This document shows, piece after piece, positions 26,835 to 36,085 of a DNA stretch of 64,000 nucleotides. Position 1 is the first letter of the stretch, and each line of letters begins with the position of its first letter. The notes beneath the pieces were generated by a model that was not told where the DNA came from, did not search any database, and saw only the letters and a program-made list of their open reading frames with translations. Position numbers and translations under genes: made by a program. The DNA is from Planctomycetota bacterium (GTDB lineage: Bacteria > Planctomycetota > Phycisphaerae > Phycisphaerales > SM1A02), in contig JADFOJ010000006.1 of assembly GCA_022562915.1 (NCBI GenBank), forward strand, positions 1 through 64,000, read 5' to 3'.

Positions 26835-27760
26835 GGCGTGGCCTCCGGATCAGGCAGCAGGAGGTTCTTCTCACCGCGATCGCCGAGGTAGTCAATGAAC
26901 GCGTCCTCCAGGCCGATGGGTACTTCCTGGACACTCGACGCGCCCAGCGAGCCGACGGCGGCGCGCACCCGGTCGTCGACGTTCGCGATGGTGAGCTGGA
27001 GTTCCCGCCCGTCACGGAACGCGTGGACGAGGCCCGGCAGCGTGGGGGTGTCCGGCGGCGGCGAACCGTCCCACGCGAGCACGAAACGCGAGATGCGCCG
27101 TTGAAACGTCGCCAACGTGCACGACGCCCGCAGCACGCCGCGATCCAGGACCGCGATCCAGTCCGCGACCCGCTCGACGTCGCCGAGCAGATGCGACGAG
27201 AACAGGATCGTCCTGTCCTTGCCGCGTGTGACCGCGATCATCGCCTCCAGCAGCGAGCGGCGGGCCACGGGGTCCAGCCCCAGCGCCGGGTCGTCCAGGA
27301 TCAGCAGTTCGGGCTCCGGGGCGAGTGTGAGCGCGAGGCACAGGCCCGCGCGCTCGCCACGCGACAGCTCGCGGGCGCGTCGTTCGGGGCCGAGACGAAA
27401 GTGTTCGAGAACCGCCCGGAAGATCGATTCGTTCCAGCTCCGGAAGCACGCCGCCTGGAAGCGGCCGCACTCGCCGATCCGCATCCAGTCATACACGGGG
27501 TGGCCTTCGGCCATGTAGCCGATACGCGACCGCGCCGTCTCGGAGAGCGCGCGGCTGTCCTCGCCGAGCACGCGCGCCTCGCCGCGGGTCGGCTCGAGAA
27601 GCCCGAGCAGCATGCGGATGGTCGTCGTCTTGCCGGAGCCGTTGCGTCCGAGGAATCCGAAGATGCACCCTCGCGGCACGGCGAGATCGAGATCGGAGAC
27701 CACCGTTCTCGACCCGAAGCAACGCGAGAGTCCCTTTGTCTGGATCACGAAGTCGTCCAT
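26831..27760 (-). CDS. ABC transporter ATP-binding protein (YtrB-like)
   Basis: The 309-residue ATPase has Walker A GRNGSGKTTT, signature LSRGERAG, Walker B LLILDDPALGLD and switch H in FSSHLLGD. The residue after the Walker B aspartate is Asp instead of the usual catalytic Glu, which may slow hydrolysis. The N-terminal motif GLSRCFGSRTVVSDLDL is typical. It lies between a YtrA-type GntR repressor gene and the permease, matching the ytr-style operon known for export under cell-envelope stress. Confidence 0.88.
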   Translation of the reverse strand: MDDFVIQTKGLSRCFGSRTVVSDLDLAVPRGCIFGFLGRNGSGKTTTIRMLLGLLEPTRGEARVLGEDSRALSETARSRIGYMAEGHPVYDWMRIGECGRFQAACFRSWNESIFRAVLEHFRLGPERRARELSRGERAGLCLALTLAPEPELLILDDPALGLDPVARRSLLEAMIAVTRGKDRTILFSSHLLGDVERVADWIAVLDRGVLRASCTLATFQRRISRFVLAWDGSPPPDTPTLPGLVHAFRDGRELQLTIANVDDRVRAAVGSLGASSVQEVPIGLEDAFIDYLGDRGEKNLLLPDPEATP

Positions 27761-27776
27761 CGTCGTGCGTCCTCGC

Positions 27777-28172
27777 CTACGAAGGTTCCAGTCCGTATTC
27801 GCGCAACTTCTCCTGGAGGGCAGCCGTGACGTCGTCTGCCGAGAAATCCAGCAGCGCGGCCTCGCTCACCAGTGCCTCCAGCAACGGCGCGAGACGCCGC
27901 CGCCGGTGGGCCCTGGTGTACACCTGCCGTTTGGTGGCCACGAAGTACCCTTTGCCCTGCTGGGACTCGATGACGCCGTCCCTCGCCAGCTCGCCGTACG
28001 CGCGGGCTACCGTGTTGGGGTTGATGACCAGTCGCTGGGCCAGTGACCGGACGCTGGGAAGCCGATCGCCGGGCGTGAGCCGCCCCCGCAGGACGACCAG
28101 GCGGATCTGATCGATCAGCTGCCGGTAAATGGGAGTCGTGCTTCCCGTCGAGATGCGGCAGTCAAGAGGCAC
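27777..28172 (-). CDS. GntR-family repressor, YtrA subfamily
   Basis: The 131-residue regulator has the GntR winged helix (IYRQLIDQIRLVVLRGRLTPGDRLPSVRSL, within about residues 15-45, with NPNTVARAYGELARDGVIE as recognition helix). A short C-terminal tail of about 45 residues follows, the hallmark of the YtrA subfamily. Family members repress the ABC transporter genes downstream and are relieved by cell-wall or other stress. The start is a GTG at 28172. The ATPase and permease follow on the same strand with 16 bases between. A fitting operator lies just upstream at 28189. Confidence 0.92.
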   Translation of the reverse strand: MPLDCRISTGSTTPIYRQLIDQIRLVVLRGRLTPGDRLPSVRSLAQRLVINPNTVARAYGELARDGVIESQQGKGYFVATKRQVYTRAHRRRRLAPLLEALVSEAALLDFSADDVTAALQEKLREYGLEPS

Positions 28173-28188
28173 GGGTCAGGCTCCGACA

Positions 28189-28213
28189 ACTGTACTAAGC
28201 ACACTAATACAGT
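28189..28213. promoter_or_regulatory. Predicted YtrA-type operator
   Basis: ACTGTA, 13 bases, TACAGT forms an inverted repeat 17-41 bases upstream of the regulator start. The half-site length and 13-base spacing equal the AGTGTA-13-TACACT operator I recall for Bacillus YtrA. Autoregulation of the operon is the natural reading. Confidence 0.7.
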
Positions 28214-28265
28214 AGGACGACGCACGGCCCGTGTCAACCGCGGGCACCGCCCGACGGACTGCTCG

Positions 28266-28832
28266 CTAACGGCTCTCTTCGATCATCTCGCAAAGCAGGT
28301 GAACGACGACCTGGTGCGCCTCCTGTACGAACGCGGAGTCCGTCGCGTCGATGGTGATCTCGTGGTCGCACAGCGGACCGCACTCGCCGCCGCCCGATCC
28401 GAGCAGGCCGACGGTCAGCGTGGCGGACTGCTTTGCCGTCTTGAGCGCCTCGACGAGGTTCGGGCTCCTGCCCGACGTCGAGAGGACCAGCAGCACATCG
28501 TCCGGGTCGAGCAGGGCCTCGCACTGCCGCGCGAAGATGTTCTCGAAGCCGAAGTCGTTGGCGATGCAGGTGAGCGCGGTGGGGTCGGCGTTGAGACAGA
28601 CCGCGCGGAGCGCCGGGCGGTCGCCCCGGTAGCGGCCGATGAGTTCCTCGGCGAGGTGCAGCGCCTGTGCCGCCGAACCGCCGTTGCCCGCTGTATAGAT
28701 CGTGCCGCCGCGGTGGAGCCGGTCGATCAGCGCCGTGGCGACGGCGTCGATGCGGTCGACCTGGTCGCGCAAGGACCGAATCGCGGCCATGCTGCCGTCG
28801 AGGCGGCGGAGGATCGTGTCGGCGTGGCTCAT
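28266..28832 (-). CDS. gmhA: Phosphoheptose isomerase (SIS domain)
   Basis: The 188-residue SIS protein matches GmhA: AGNGGSAAQALHLAEELIGRY carries the metal-site His and Glu, NADPTALTCIANDFGFENIF and LSTSGRSPN form the sugar-phosphate site, and VQEAHQVVVHLL supplies the Gln and His metal ligands. It isomerises sedoheptulose-7-phosphate to a heptose-7-phosphate for the lipopolysaccharide core. The ATG at 28832 is preferred over the GTG at 28844 because GGAG precedes it. With lpxB at 39718 it supports a lipopolysaccharide-bearing outer membrane. Confidence 0.9.
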   Translation of the reverse strand: MSHADTILRRLDGSMAAIRSLRDQVDRIDAVATALIDRLHRGGTIYTAGNGGSAAQALHLAEELIGRYRGDRPALRAVCLNADPTALTCIANDFGFENIFARQCEALLDPDDVLLVLSTSGRSPNLVEALKTAKQSATLTVGLLGSGGGECGPLCDHEITIDATDSAFVQEAHQVVVHLLCEMIEESR

Positions 28833-28850
28833 GGAGACTCCCACGCCCCG

Positions 28851-29951
28851 TCACACCCGCTCGATCGAGAGACCGTGCGCCTCGGCGACCGGCCGGTTCG
28901 TGAGGGTGCCGCGGCTCATGTTGACGGCGTTGCTGAAGTGGACGTCCATCCGGGCCAGTTCGTCGGCGCCGTGATCGACGATTTTCAGGATCCACGGCAA
29001 CGTGGCGTTGGTGAGCCCCAGCGTCGCCGTGCGGGCGACGGCGCCGGGCATGTTGCCCACGCAGTAGTGCACCACGCCGTCGACCGTGTACACCGGGTCG
29101 CTGTGCGTGGTCATGCGGGCCGTCTCGACGCAGCCGCCCTGGTCGATGGCGACGTCGACGATCACCGAGCCGGGCTTCATGCGTTTCAGATCGCTGCGGG
29201 AGATGAGCCGCGGAGCCTTGGCGCCGGGAATGAGCACCGCGCCGACGATGAGATCCGCCCAGCCGAGGTGTTCGCGCACGGTGTGCGGGTCGGAGTAGAT
29301 GTGCCTGACGTTGGCCGGCATGGATTCGCCGAGCACGCGCAGCCTGTCGAGATCAATGTCGAGGATGACGACCTCGGCGCCCATGCCCGCGGCGATGCGG
29401 GCCGACCACGATCCGACCACGCCGCCGCCGAGGACGAGCACTCGCCCCGGCTCGACGCCGGGCACGCCGCCCAGCAGCACGCCGCGCCCGCCGTGCGGGT
29501 TCTCCAGGTAGTCGGCGCCCTCCTGGACCGCGAGCTTGCCGGCAATCTCGCTCATCGGCGTGAGCAAGGGCAGCCGTCCGTGGTCGTCGGTCAGCGTCTC
29601 GTAGGCGACGGCGATGCAGTTGCTCTCGAGGCAGCCGAGCGTCAGGTCGCGGTTGGAGGCGAAGTGGAAGTACGTGAACACCGTCTGCCCGGCCCGAATG
29701 AGCGGGATCTCCTGCGGCTGCGGCTCCTTGACCTTGACGATCAGCTCCGCCCGCGCCCAGACGTCCTCGGCCGAGGGAACAATCTCGGCACCCACCGCGT
29801 CATACGCGGCGTCGGGGAAACCGGCGCCGACGCCCGCGCCGGACTGGACCAGCACCTGGTGACCGCGGGTGCAGAGCATCTCCACGCCGGCGAGGCGCAT
29901 GGCGACGCGGAATTCGTCGGGCTTCACTTCGGCCGGTACGCCGACGATCAT
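28851..29951 (-). CDS. ald: Alanine dehydrogenase
   Basis: The 366-residue protein is a full-length alanine dehydrogenase: [18 protein letters not shown] at the start, LIVKVKEP with the catalytic lysine, TYFHFA with the catalytic histidine, [20 protein letters not shown] as the NAD-binding loop and [16 protein letters not shown] near the C-terminus. It interconverts L-alanine with pyruvate and ammonia using NAD. It lies just upstream of gmhA on the same strand with no functional link apparent. Confidence 0.95.
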   Translation of the reverse strand: MIVGVPAEVKPDEFRVAMRLAGVEMLCTRGHQVLVQSGAGVGAGFPDAAYDAVGAEIVPSAEDVWARAELIVKVKEPQPQEIPLIRAGQTVFTYFHFASNRDLTLGCLESNCIAVAYETLTDDHGRLPLLTPMSEIAGKLAVQEGADYLENPHGGRGVLLGGVPGVEPGRVLVLGGGVVGSWSARIAAGMGAEVVILDIDLDRLRVLGESMPANVRHIYSDPHTVREHLGWADLIVGAVLIPGAKAPRLISRSDLKRMKPGSVIVDVAIDQGGCVETARMTTHSDPVYTVDGVVHYCVGNMPGAVARTATLGLTNATLPWILKIVDHGADELARMDVHFSNAVNMSRGTLTNRPVAEAHGLSIERV

Positions 29952-30111
29952 CGGGCGTTACTCCGTTGAGGCGGGGGATGGCGACGACCCCTCTGCGGGG
30001 ATGATATCGGCAAGGCGTGGGACGTGCGGTCCTGCGTCCGACCGGTTATCTGCCGTGAAAGTCCGGGGGTGCTAGGATCAGTGTTTCAGCAGCCTGCCGA
30101 GGAATACGTTC

Positions 30112-31566
30112 ATGATTCACGTTCGTCAAACGGTCCTGTGCGGTCTCGTGTGTGTCGCGATCGGCGGTCCGGCCGCCGCGCAGACCGGCGATGTCCTTCG
30201 GAAGCTCAACAGCGACGACACGGTCAAGGGGACCGAGCGCAGCAAGAGCTACCCCGTGCTCTTTGACGCGTATCTCGAACTCGATCCGCCGCCGATGGAG
30301 ATTTCCGACCGGTTCAACATCAGGACGGTCTCACCGAAGATGCCCAGGTGGCCCTCGGTCAGCGACTGGGTGGAGTCCAACCCGGGCATGGCCGACGCGA
30401 TCCTGGCATGTCTGAAATGCAACATCATCGGCCTGCCGTACGGCGTGGACGAAGTGAAGGCGTCGTACCGCGAGGCGGGACTCTTCGCCGCGGTCGGTGC
30501 CGACGGGAGCCCGCACAGCACCGGGTTCCCGTACCTCAACGCGATGGACGTCATCGCGACCTACGGGACGGCGGAGATCTACCGGCTCTTCGAGGCGAAG
30601 CAGACCGACCGGGCGCTGAAGCTGACGGTCGCGTACCTGTGGATTCTGCGGCAACTCTGCGATCGGGAGTTCCTCGATGAGAAGCTGAGGGGCATCACGC
30701 TGCTCGTCGAGGCGCTGGCGAATGTCCGCAGCACGTTCTACCTGTACCAGGACGACATCACGGCCGAGCAGTTCAAGAGGCTCGCCTGGTTCGACCTGCC
30801 GCAATTGCGCCCGGACCGGAATCGTCTGCACATCCCCGAAGGGGACCGAGTGGTCTCCGAGGCGCTGCTTGACGAGGTGTTCGACCCACGGACCGACCAG
30901 GCGGATCCGGAGAAGTTCGCCGACGCCTTCGCCGAGATCCAGTCGGCCGACGCCCCGCTGACACGGTTCGGGGCGGCCCGCCGGTGGAGGATGATCGCGA
31001 CGGTCCACGGCAGCCTGGAGGCGTCCAAGGACCGGCTCAATCTCATCTACGACGACTGGTGGCGTCGATGGCGGGTGCAGGAGTACGACAGGATTCTCGA
31101 TACTGAGACGCAGTTCGAACGAACCAATCCGGTCCGCTATGCGGCGGTGATCCACTCCATACAGGACATCCAGGACGTCTTCGCGATCCGCAATCTGCTG
31201 ATCGCGTCGGTGAACGGGACGGCGGTGTCCGCGGGGCTCTGCGCATACAAGGTCACCTTCGGGAAGTTCCCCGACGACAAGGAGAAGACCTACGGCCAGT
31301 ACATCCGCAAGCGGATCTCCGACATCGATCCATACGACGAGGACTTCGGGCGGCTCCGCTACCGGATACTGACGGGTGAAGAGTCGATCGACACACTGTT
31401 CGGCCGCCTCCAGCTCGCCGAGGGGCAGTGTCTGCTTTACAGTCGCGGACCGGATCACCGGGACGACCGCGCCCACCGGCACTCCGACGTCGGCGTCGAC
31501 GGCAGCGACTATGTCTTCTGGCCACCGATGAAGACGTTGGCTCGGGAACAAGGGAGGATTAACTAG
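30112..31566 (+). CDS. Exported protein of unknown function
   Basis: The 484-residue protein has a signal peptide ending near PAAAQT and a helical body rich in Trp and Arg with no motif I recognise. The C-terminus carries LLYSRGPDHRDD...GSDYVFWPP, an ending seen on many planctomycete exported proteins that resemble type II secretion-like substrates. The stop codon TAG lies inside the perfect hairpin 31555-31593, so the gene may end on a structure inserted later or on its own terminator. Confidence 0.7.
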   Translation: MIHVRQTVLCGLVCVAIGGPAAAQTGDVLRKLNSDDTVKGTERSKSYPVLFDAYLELDPPPMEISDRFNIRTVSPKMPRWPSVSDWVESNPGMADAILACLKCNIIGLPYGVDEVKASYREAGLFAAVGADGSPHSTGFPYLNAMDVIATYGTAEIYRLFEAKQTDRALKLTVAYLWILRQLCDREFLDEKLRGITLLVEALANVRSTFYLYQDDITAEQFKRLAWFDLPQLRPDRNRLHIPEGDRVVSEALLDEVFDPRTDQADPEKFADAFAEIQSADAPLTRFGAARRWRMIATVHGSLEASKDRLNLIYDDWWRRWRVQEYDRILDTETQFERTNPVRYAAVIHSIQDIQDVFAIRNLLIASVNGTAVSAGLCAYKVTFGKFPDDKEKTYGQYIRKRISDIDPYDEDFGRLRYRILTGEESIDTLFGRLQLAEGQCLLYSRGPDHRDDRAHRHSDVGVDGSDYVFWPPMKTLAREQGRIN

Positions 31567-31593
31567 TGCCGCTTTGCGGCACTAGTTAATCCT
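31555..31593. repeat. Perfect 18-bp inverted repeat with 3-base loop
   Basis: AGGATTAACTAGTGCCGC and its exact complement flank TTT. No long T run follows in either direction; instead a purine-rich stretch with three GAGAGTAGA-like copies (to about 31630) follows. It could act as a transcript-stabilising or terminating hairpin. Arm length is much greater than a typical terminator. Confidence 0.85.
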
Positions 31594-31674
31594 AGAGAGT
31601 AGAAAATAGAGAGTAGAGAGTAGAAAGAAAGACTGGGTTTGTGGGGGGGGGGAGTTGCCGGTACCTTGGTGGGT

Positions 31675-32661
31675 ATGGGTGACGTTGAGAAGATTGTCAT
31701 TATCGGGAGCGGGCCGGCTGGATGGACGGCGGCGATCTATGCGGCGCGCGCGATGCTCGATCCGGTGCTGCTGGAGGGTGTTCCCAAGCAGAATGGGGGG
31801 TATGTGCTGCCGGGCGGTCAGCTGATGTTGACCACTGAAGTGGAGAACTATCCCGGCTATCCGGAGGGGATCGACGGGCCGAAGATGATGGCCGATTTCA
31901 AGAAGCAGGCGCAGCGGTTCGACACTCGGATCGAGGCCCGTGACGTTGTGCGGTGCGATTTCTCGACGCGCCCGTTTACCCTGGAGACACGAAACGGCAG
32001 CGGCGACGAGAAGACCGTGACCGCTCACGCCGTGATCATCGCCAGCGGCGCCACCGCCAACTGGATCGGTCTCGACAACGAGCGGCGGCTCGCCACGTCC
32101 GGCGGCGGAGTGAGCGCGTGCGCCGTGTGTGACGGGGCGCTGCCCGTGTTCCGGGACCAGGTCCTGGTCGTCGTGGGCGGCGGTGACACGGCGATGGAGG
32201 AGGCGTCCTACCTGACGAAGTTCGCCTCCAAGGTCTACATCGTGCACCGGCGCGACTCGTTGCGGGCGAGCAAGGTCATGCAGGACCGCGTTCTCAAGAA
32301 CCCCAAGGCCCAGGTCATCTGGAACTCGGTCGTCACCGACGTGCTGGGCGACGAGATGATCTCGGGGGTCCGGCTGAAGGACGTCGAGACGGGCCTCGAG
32401 CGTGATTTCGAGTGCAAGGGGCTGTTCCTCGCGATCGGCCACACGCCGGCAACCGCGTTTCTCGAGGGCAGCGGGATCGAGCTCGACGACAAGAAGTACC
32501 TCAAGCTCACGGCCGCGCAGCGGATGAACACGAGCATCGAAGGGGTCTTCGCGGCGGGAGACGTGGCCGACTCGACCTACCGCCAGGCCGTCACCGCAGC
32601 GGGCATGGGCTGCCAGGCCGCCCTCGACGCCGAGCGGTGGCTGGCGGAGCAGGGAAAATAG
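31675..32661 (+). CDS. trxB: Thioredoxin reductase
   Basis: The 328-residue flavoprotein has the FAD-binding GSGPAGWTAAIYAARAML, the redox-active CxxC at residues 149-152 in the form CAVCDG (CATCDG in most members), the NADPH-binding VVVGGGDTAMEEA with HRRDSLRASK, and a C-terminal GVFAAGDV FAD motif. It passes electrons from NADPH to thioredoxin in the cytoplasm. The ATG at 31675 follows a G-rich run; an in-frame GTG-type start at 31639 is unlikely. Its stop codon lies within the left arm of the large palindrome. Confidence 0.95.
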   Translation: MGDVEKIVIIGSGPAGWTAAIYAARAMLDPVLLEGVPKQNGGYVLPGGQLMLTTEVENYPGYPEGIDGPKMMADFKKQAQRFDTRIEARDVVRCDFSTRPFTLETRNGSGDEKTVTAHAVIIASGATANWIGLDNERRLATSGGGVSACAVCDGALPVFRDQVLVVVGGGDTAMEEASYLTKFASKVYIVHRRDSLRASKVMQDRVLKNPKAQVIWNSVVTDVLGDEMISGVRLKDVETGLERDFECKGLFLAIGHTPATAFLEGSGIELDDKKYLKLTAAQRMNTSIEGVFAAGDVADSTYRQAVTAAGMGCQAALDAERWLAEQGK

Positions 32662-32805
32662 ACCGGGGGAAAATAGACCGGGGGAAAATAGACCGGGACT
32701 ATTTTTTCGCGGCTCAGGACGCCGCAATATCGCCGATTCGTGGTCGCGAAAAATTAGTCCCGGTCTATTTTCCCCCGGTCTATTTTCCCCCGGTCTATTT
32801 TCTCC
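32651..32805. repeat. Large near-perfect palindrome with triple GGGGAAAATAGACC units
   Basis: The left arm (32651-32711) has three tandem GGGAAAATAGACC-like units then a T-rich GGACTATTTTTTCGCG end. The right arm (about 32745-32805) is the reverse complement with about three mismatches, and roughly 33 bases form the centre. It fills the space between two convergent genes and includes the trxB stop codon. The arms share sequence with the palindrome at 41507, defining a repeat family. Confidence 0.9.
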
Positions 32806-32806
32806 G

Positions 32807-34123
32807 CTAATCCGGCGCAAGCTTGGTAATTATCTTGGCCCCCACCGCGTCGCCCCAGACGTTCACGGTGGTGCGGCACATGTCCACGATCCGGTCCACG
32901 CCCAGGATCACGCCGATGGCGGCGACGGGAAGCAGCTCGCTCTCGGCGGCACCCTGGCCTCTCAGGACCGTGTTGACGGCGGTGATCACGATGATCATGG
33001 TCACGACGCCCGCTGACGGGATGCCGGCCGCGCCGACTGCCGCGAGCGTTGCGGTGATGACCACGATCACCAGCTCGCCGAAGCTCAGATCGATTCCGTA
33101 GAGCTGGAAGAGAAAGACCACGGCGACCGCCTCGTACAGGGCGGTCCCGTCCATGTTCACCGTTGCCCCCAGGGGAAGCACGAAGTTCGCCGCCTTCCTG
33201 GAGCACTCCCCTTCGCCCTCGGCGCTCTCGATCGTGACCGGCAGCGTGGCGGCGCTGGAATCCGTTCCGAAGGCGGTCATCAGGGCGCGGCGCATCTGCC
33301 ACATGTACCGGAACGGGTTTCTCCGGGTAAACATGAACAGTACGGTCGGCAGCACGATCAGACCGTGGATCGCCAGCCCGGAAAGAACCACGATGATGTA
33401 CTTGGCCAGCGGGCCGACCAGTTCCCGCAGACCGATCTTGCCGACCGTCCACGCCACCAGCAGAAAGACGCCGATGGGACAGAGCCAGATGACCCACATC
33501 ACCAGCCTCATGATCGCGTCGAAGAGTCCTTCGAACAGTTCCACGACGATCCTGGTCTTCTCGCCACCGGCCGCGAGGGCGAGACCGAACAGCAGCGCAA
33601 AAGCGATGACCCCCAGGGTGCGGCCCTTGGCCATCTCGTCCACGATGTTCCTGGGCACCAGCTGGCGGAGGATGCTCATCCAGGCGCCGCCGAGGCCCTC
33701 TTCCTGGGCCTCCTTGATGTTGGGGGCGATGTCCGTCGCCCGGGCGAACGACGCATCGGCCTCGCCGACCAGCCGCGCCGCCGTGTCCGCCGGCAGATCG
33801 CCAGGCCGGAACGTCGTCACCAGCACCGCCCCGATGATGCAGGCGATCAGCATGGTCACCAGGTAATACGCCAGCGTGGACCCGCCGACGACCCCCAGCT
33901 TGGAGGGGTCCCCGATGGAGGTCATGCCGACCACGACGCTGACGAACACCAGCGGGATGATCAGCAGGAACAGCGGCCGGATCAGGAACAGGTCGCCGGC
34001 CTGCTTCGTCCAGTGGGCGTCCGGGTTCTCACCCATGGAGCCGTAGAGCACGGTCTGGCCGAAGATCGCCCCGGCCACCAGGCCGAGCAGGATCAGAACG
34101 GTGAGCAGGTTGCTGCCCTTCAT
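32807..34123 (-). CDS. Dicarboxylate/amino acid:cation symporter (DAACS family)
   Basis: The 438-residue carrier has the family features: RPLFLLIIPLVFVSVVVGM in an early span, AFGTDSSAATLPVTIESAEG as the serine-rich re-entrant loop, LPLGATVNMDGTALYEAVAV with the NMDGT ion-site motif, and AAGIPSAGVVTMIIV. It imports C4-dicarboxylates or glutamate-type amino acids with Na+ or H+. The start ATG at 34123 precedes the first span, and an acidic loop near residues 110-150 is somewhat longer than usual. Confidence 0.92.
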   Translation of the reverse strand: MKGSNLLTVLILLGLVAGAIFGQTVLYGSMGENPDAHWTKQAGDLFLIRPLFLLIIPLVFVSVVVGMTSIGDPSKLGVVGGSTLAYYLVTMLIACIIGAVLVTTFRPGDLPADTAARLVGEADASFARATDIAPNIKEAQEEGLGGAWMSILRQLVPRNIVDEMAKGRTLGVIAFALLFGLALAAGGEKTRIVVELFEGLFDAIMRLVMWVIWLCPIGVFLLVAWTVGKIGLRELVGPLAKYIIVVLSGLAIHGLIVLPTVLFMFTRRNPFRYMWQMRRALMTAFGTDSSAATLPVTIESAEGEGECSRKAANFVLPLGATVNMDGTALYEAVAVVFLFQLYGIDLSFGELVIVVITATLAAVGAAGIPSAGVVTMIIVITAVNTVLRGQGAAESELLPVAAIGVILGVDRIVDMCRTTVNVWGDAVGAKIITKLAPD

Positions 34124-34137
34124 CGGGCGAGAGCCTA

Positions 34138-36030
34138 TCAGGATCGGCCGGAGCCGGCCCAGATCGACAGCGTCAGCAGCGCGAAGAGCCTCTGCCCGTG
34201 ATCCTGCACGCCTGCCATGTGCTCGTCCAGCAGGCGCCGCACCACGGCGCGCCGGAGCTGTACAGGACCGAACGGCTCCACGGAGTGCATGTGGTCCAGC
34301 AGCATCGTTCGAAGGCCGCCGAAGTCGGCGCGGAACCACTGCCCGATGGGAACGGCGAACCCCATCTTCGGCCGGTCGACTGCCGCCGCGGGCAGGTGCT
34401 TGCGCGCGATCGCCCGAAGGAGGCCCTTGCGCCGGCCGCCGGCGAGCAACGCGCCAACCGGGGCCGCCAGGACTGCCCGGGCAAGGTCGCGATCGAGGAA
34501 CGGGCAGCGCACCTCCAGGGCGACGGCCATCGACGCGGTGTCCACCTTGCACAGCAGGTCGTCGGGCAGGTACCCGGTGAGGTCCGCACCGCGCAGTGCC
34601 GCCAGTGCCGCATCGGGCCGGCTGGTGTCGAGCACCGGCGGCAGCAGCAGTGGCGGCGGCGCCTCGCCGAGCAATTCGGCGATCTGGGCCGAGCAGAAGA
34701 TCGCTTCGGTGGCCAGCACGCCGAGATCGGGAAAGTCTCTCGCCATGACGCCGAGACGTCCCAGCTTGTGGACCCGGCCCCTGGGGTGTGTTCGCCTCAG
34801 AAGGGCCGCGGGAATCCGTTTCAGGATCCCGTGGTACCGGGCCAGCGGCGCCGCCGCGAGATACCGCTCGTAGCCGACGAACAACTCGTCGCCGCCGTCG
34901 CCGGAGAGCACCACGGTGACGTGCTCGCGCGCGGCGCGGCTCACCCACGCCGTCGGCAGCAGCGAGCTGTCGCCGAACGGTTGACCAAGCTGGTCGATGA
35001 GCCGGACCAGGTCCTCGGCGGGATTCATCGCGACCTCGAGCGTGCGGTGGCTGGTGCCGAGGTGTTCGGCAATGTGCCTGGCGTGCGCCGACTCGTCATA
35101 GCGCGGGTCCGGCATGCGTACCGAGAAGGTGTGCAGCTCCGGCAGGTGCCGCAGGGCGAAACACGCGATGAGCGAGGAGTCGACGCCGCCGGACAGAAAG
35201 CACCCCAGCGGGACGTCCGCCTCCACTCGCCGGGCGACCGCCTGGTCGAGCAGGCGCTCGATCTCATCGGCATCGACGCTCGCATCGGGCGGTGCTCCGG
35301 CGACGAGGTCCGCCGGAATGCTCGGTTCGATGTTGTCCACGAGGACCGCTCCGGTCGTCGCGGCGGTGATTGTCCGGCCGTGCGACGCCCGCCCGAAGCG
35401 GAGGTACTGGGCGGTCCATTCGCGGCGGGCCGTGGCACAGGCCGGCGTGACCGGCGGGATCGCGGCGACCGCGGCGGCGTCGCTGGCCGCCACGAGCAGC
35501 CGAACGCCGCCGTCGGCGTGCTCGAGGCGGTGATACAACGGCTTCTCGCCGAACCAGTCGCGGGCGAGCGTCAGCGAGGCCGCCAACCGGTCCCACACCG
35601 CGTAGGCGTACATGCCTTCGAGATGGTCCTGGAGACGTTCTCGCCACTGGCGGTGTCCGTGCAGAAGCACCTCGGTGTCGCTGTGGTCGCTGGTGAAGTG
35701 GTGACCGTGCGACTCCAGCTCGGCCCGCAGCTCGCGGTGGTTGTAAATGCAGCCGTTGAAGACGACCGCGACGAGGCCCTCGGCTTTCGTTCGCCCGCGC
35801 CGGGAGACCATCGGTTGTGCACCGCCGTCGTGATCGAGGATCGACAGTCGCCGGTGGACCAGCGCGACCTCGATCCGGCGCGAGCCGCCGGGCGAATTGA
35901 TCTCGACCCGATCGCGGAACCGCCCGTGGCCGTCCGGGCCGCGATGCGCGATCCGGGCGTCGATGGCATCGAGCCACGAGTCGGGGATCGCACCACCGTC
36001 GGATCGCAGGATGGCCCCGATGCCGCACAC
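34138..36030 (-). CDS. asnB: Asparagine synthetase (glutamine-hydrolysing)
   Basis: The 630-residue enzyme has an N-terminal class II glutaminase domain (HRGPDGHGRF, FNGCIYNHRELR, FGEKPLYH) and a synthetase domain with the ATP pyrophosphatase loop SGGVDSSL and VLSGDGGDELFVGYERY. I place the start at the GTG at 36030 because it leaves Cys2 (V/MCGIGAIL) as the catalytic nucleophile exposed after Met removal; an upstream start at 36060 would bury it. It amidates aspartate or a related acceptor; some relatives act on cell-surface polymers. Confidence 0.92.
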   Translation of the reverse strand: MCGIGAILRSDGGAIPDSWLDAIDARIAHRGPDGHGRFRDRVEINSPGGSRRIEVALVHRRLSILDHDGGAQPMVSRRGRTKAEGLVAVVFNGCIYNHRELRAELESHGHHFTSDHSDTEVLLHGHRQWRERLQDHLEGMYAYAVWDRLAASLTLARDWFGEKPLYHRLEHADGGVRLLVAASDAAAVAAIPPVTPACATARREWTAQYLRFGRASHGRTITAATTGAVLVDNIEPSIPADLVAGAPPDASVDADEIERLLDQAVARRVEADVPLGCFLSGGVDSSLIACFALRHLPELHTFSVRMPDPRYDESAHARHIAEHLGTSHRTLEVAMNPAEDLVRLIDQLGQPFGDSSLLPTAWVSRAAREHVTVVLSGDGGDELFVGYERYLAAAPLARYHGILKRIPAALLRRTHPRGRVHKLGRLGVMARDFPDLGVLATEAIFCSAQIAELLGEAPPPLLLPPVLDTSRPDAALAALRGADLTGYLPDDLLCKVDTASMAVALEVRCPFLDRDLARAVLAAPVGALLAGGRRKGLLRAIARKHLPAAAVDRPKMGFAVPIGQWFRADFGGLRTMLLDHMHSVEPFGPVQLRRAVVRRLLDEHMAGVQDHGQRLFALLTLSIWAGSGRS

Positions 36031-36085
36031 GGCCCAAGGGTGCCACACCTTGGCCGCCACGGCAAGCCGCCGGGGTGAATCGTCC

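Noticed and set aside
28299-29969. A plus-strand frame of 556 codons opposite gmhA and ald
   Set aside because: Both minus-strand enzymes are full length with all catalytic motifs.
31639-31674. An N-terminal extension of thioredoxin reductase through the G-run
   Set aside because: It would add low-complexity Gly/Val residues before a standard N-terminus; the ATG at 31675 fits the family.
34198-36078. A plus-strand frame of 626 codons opposite asnB
   Set aside because: The minus-strand asparagine synthetase is intact with catalytic Cys2 and the SGGVDSS loop; the plus frame has no motif.
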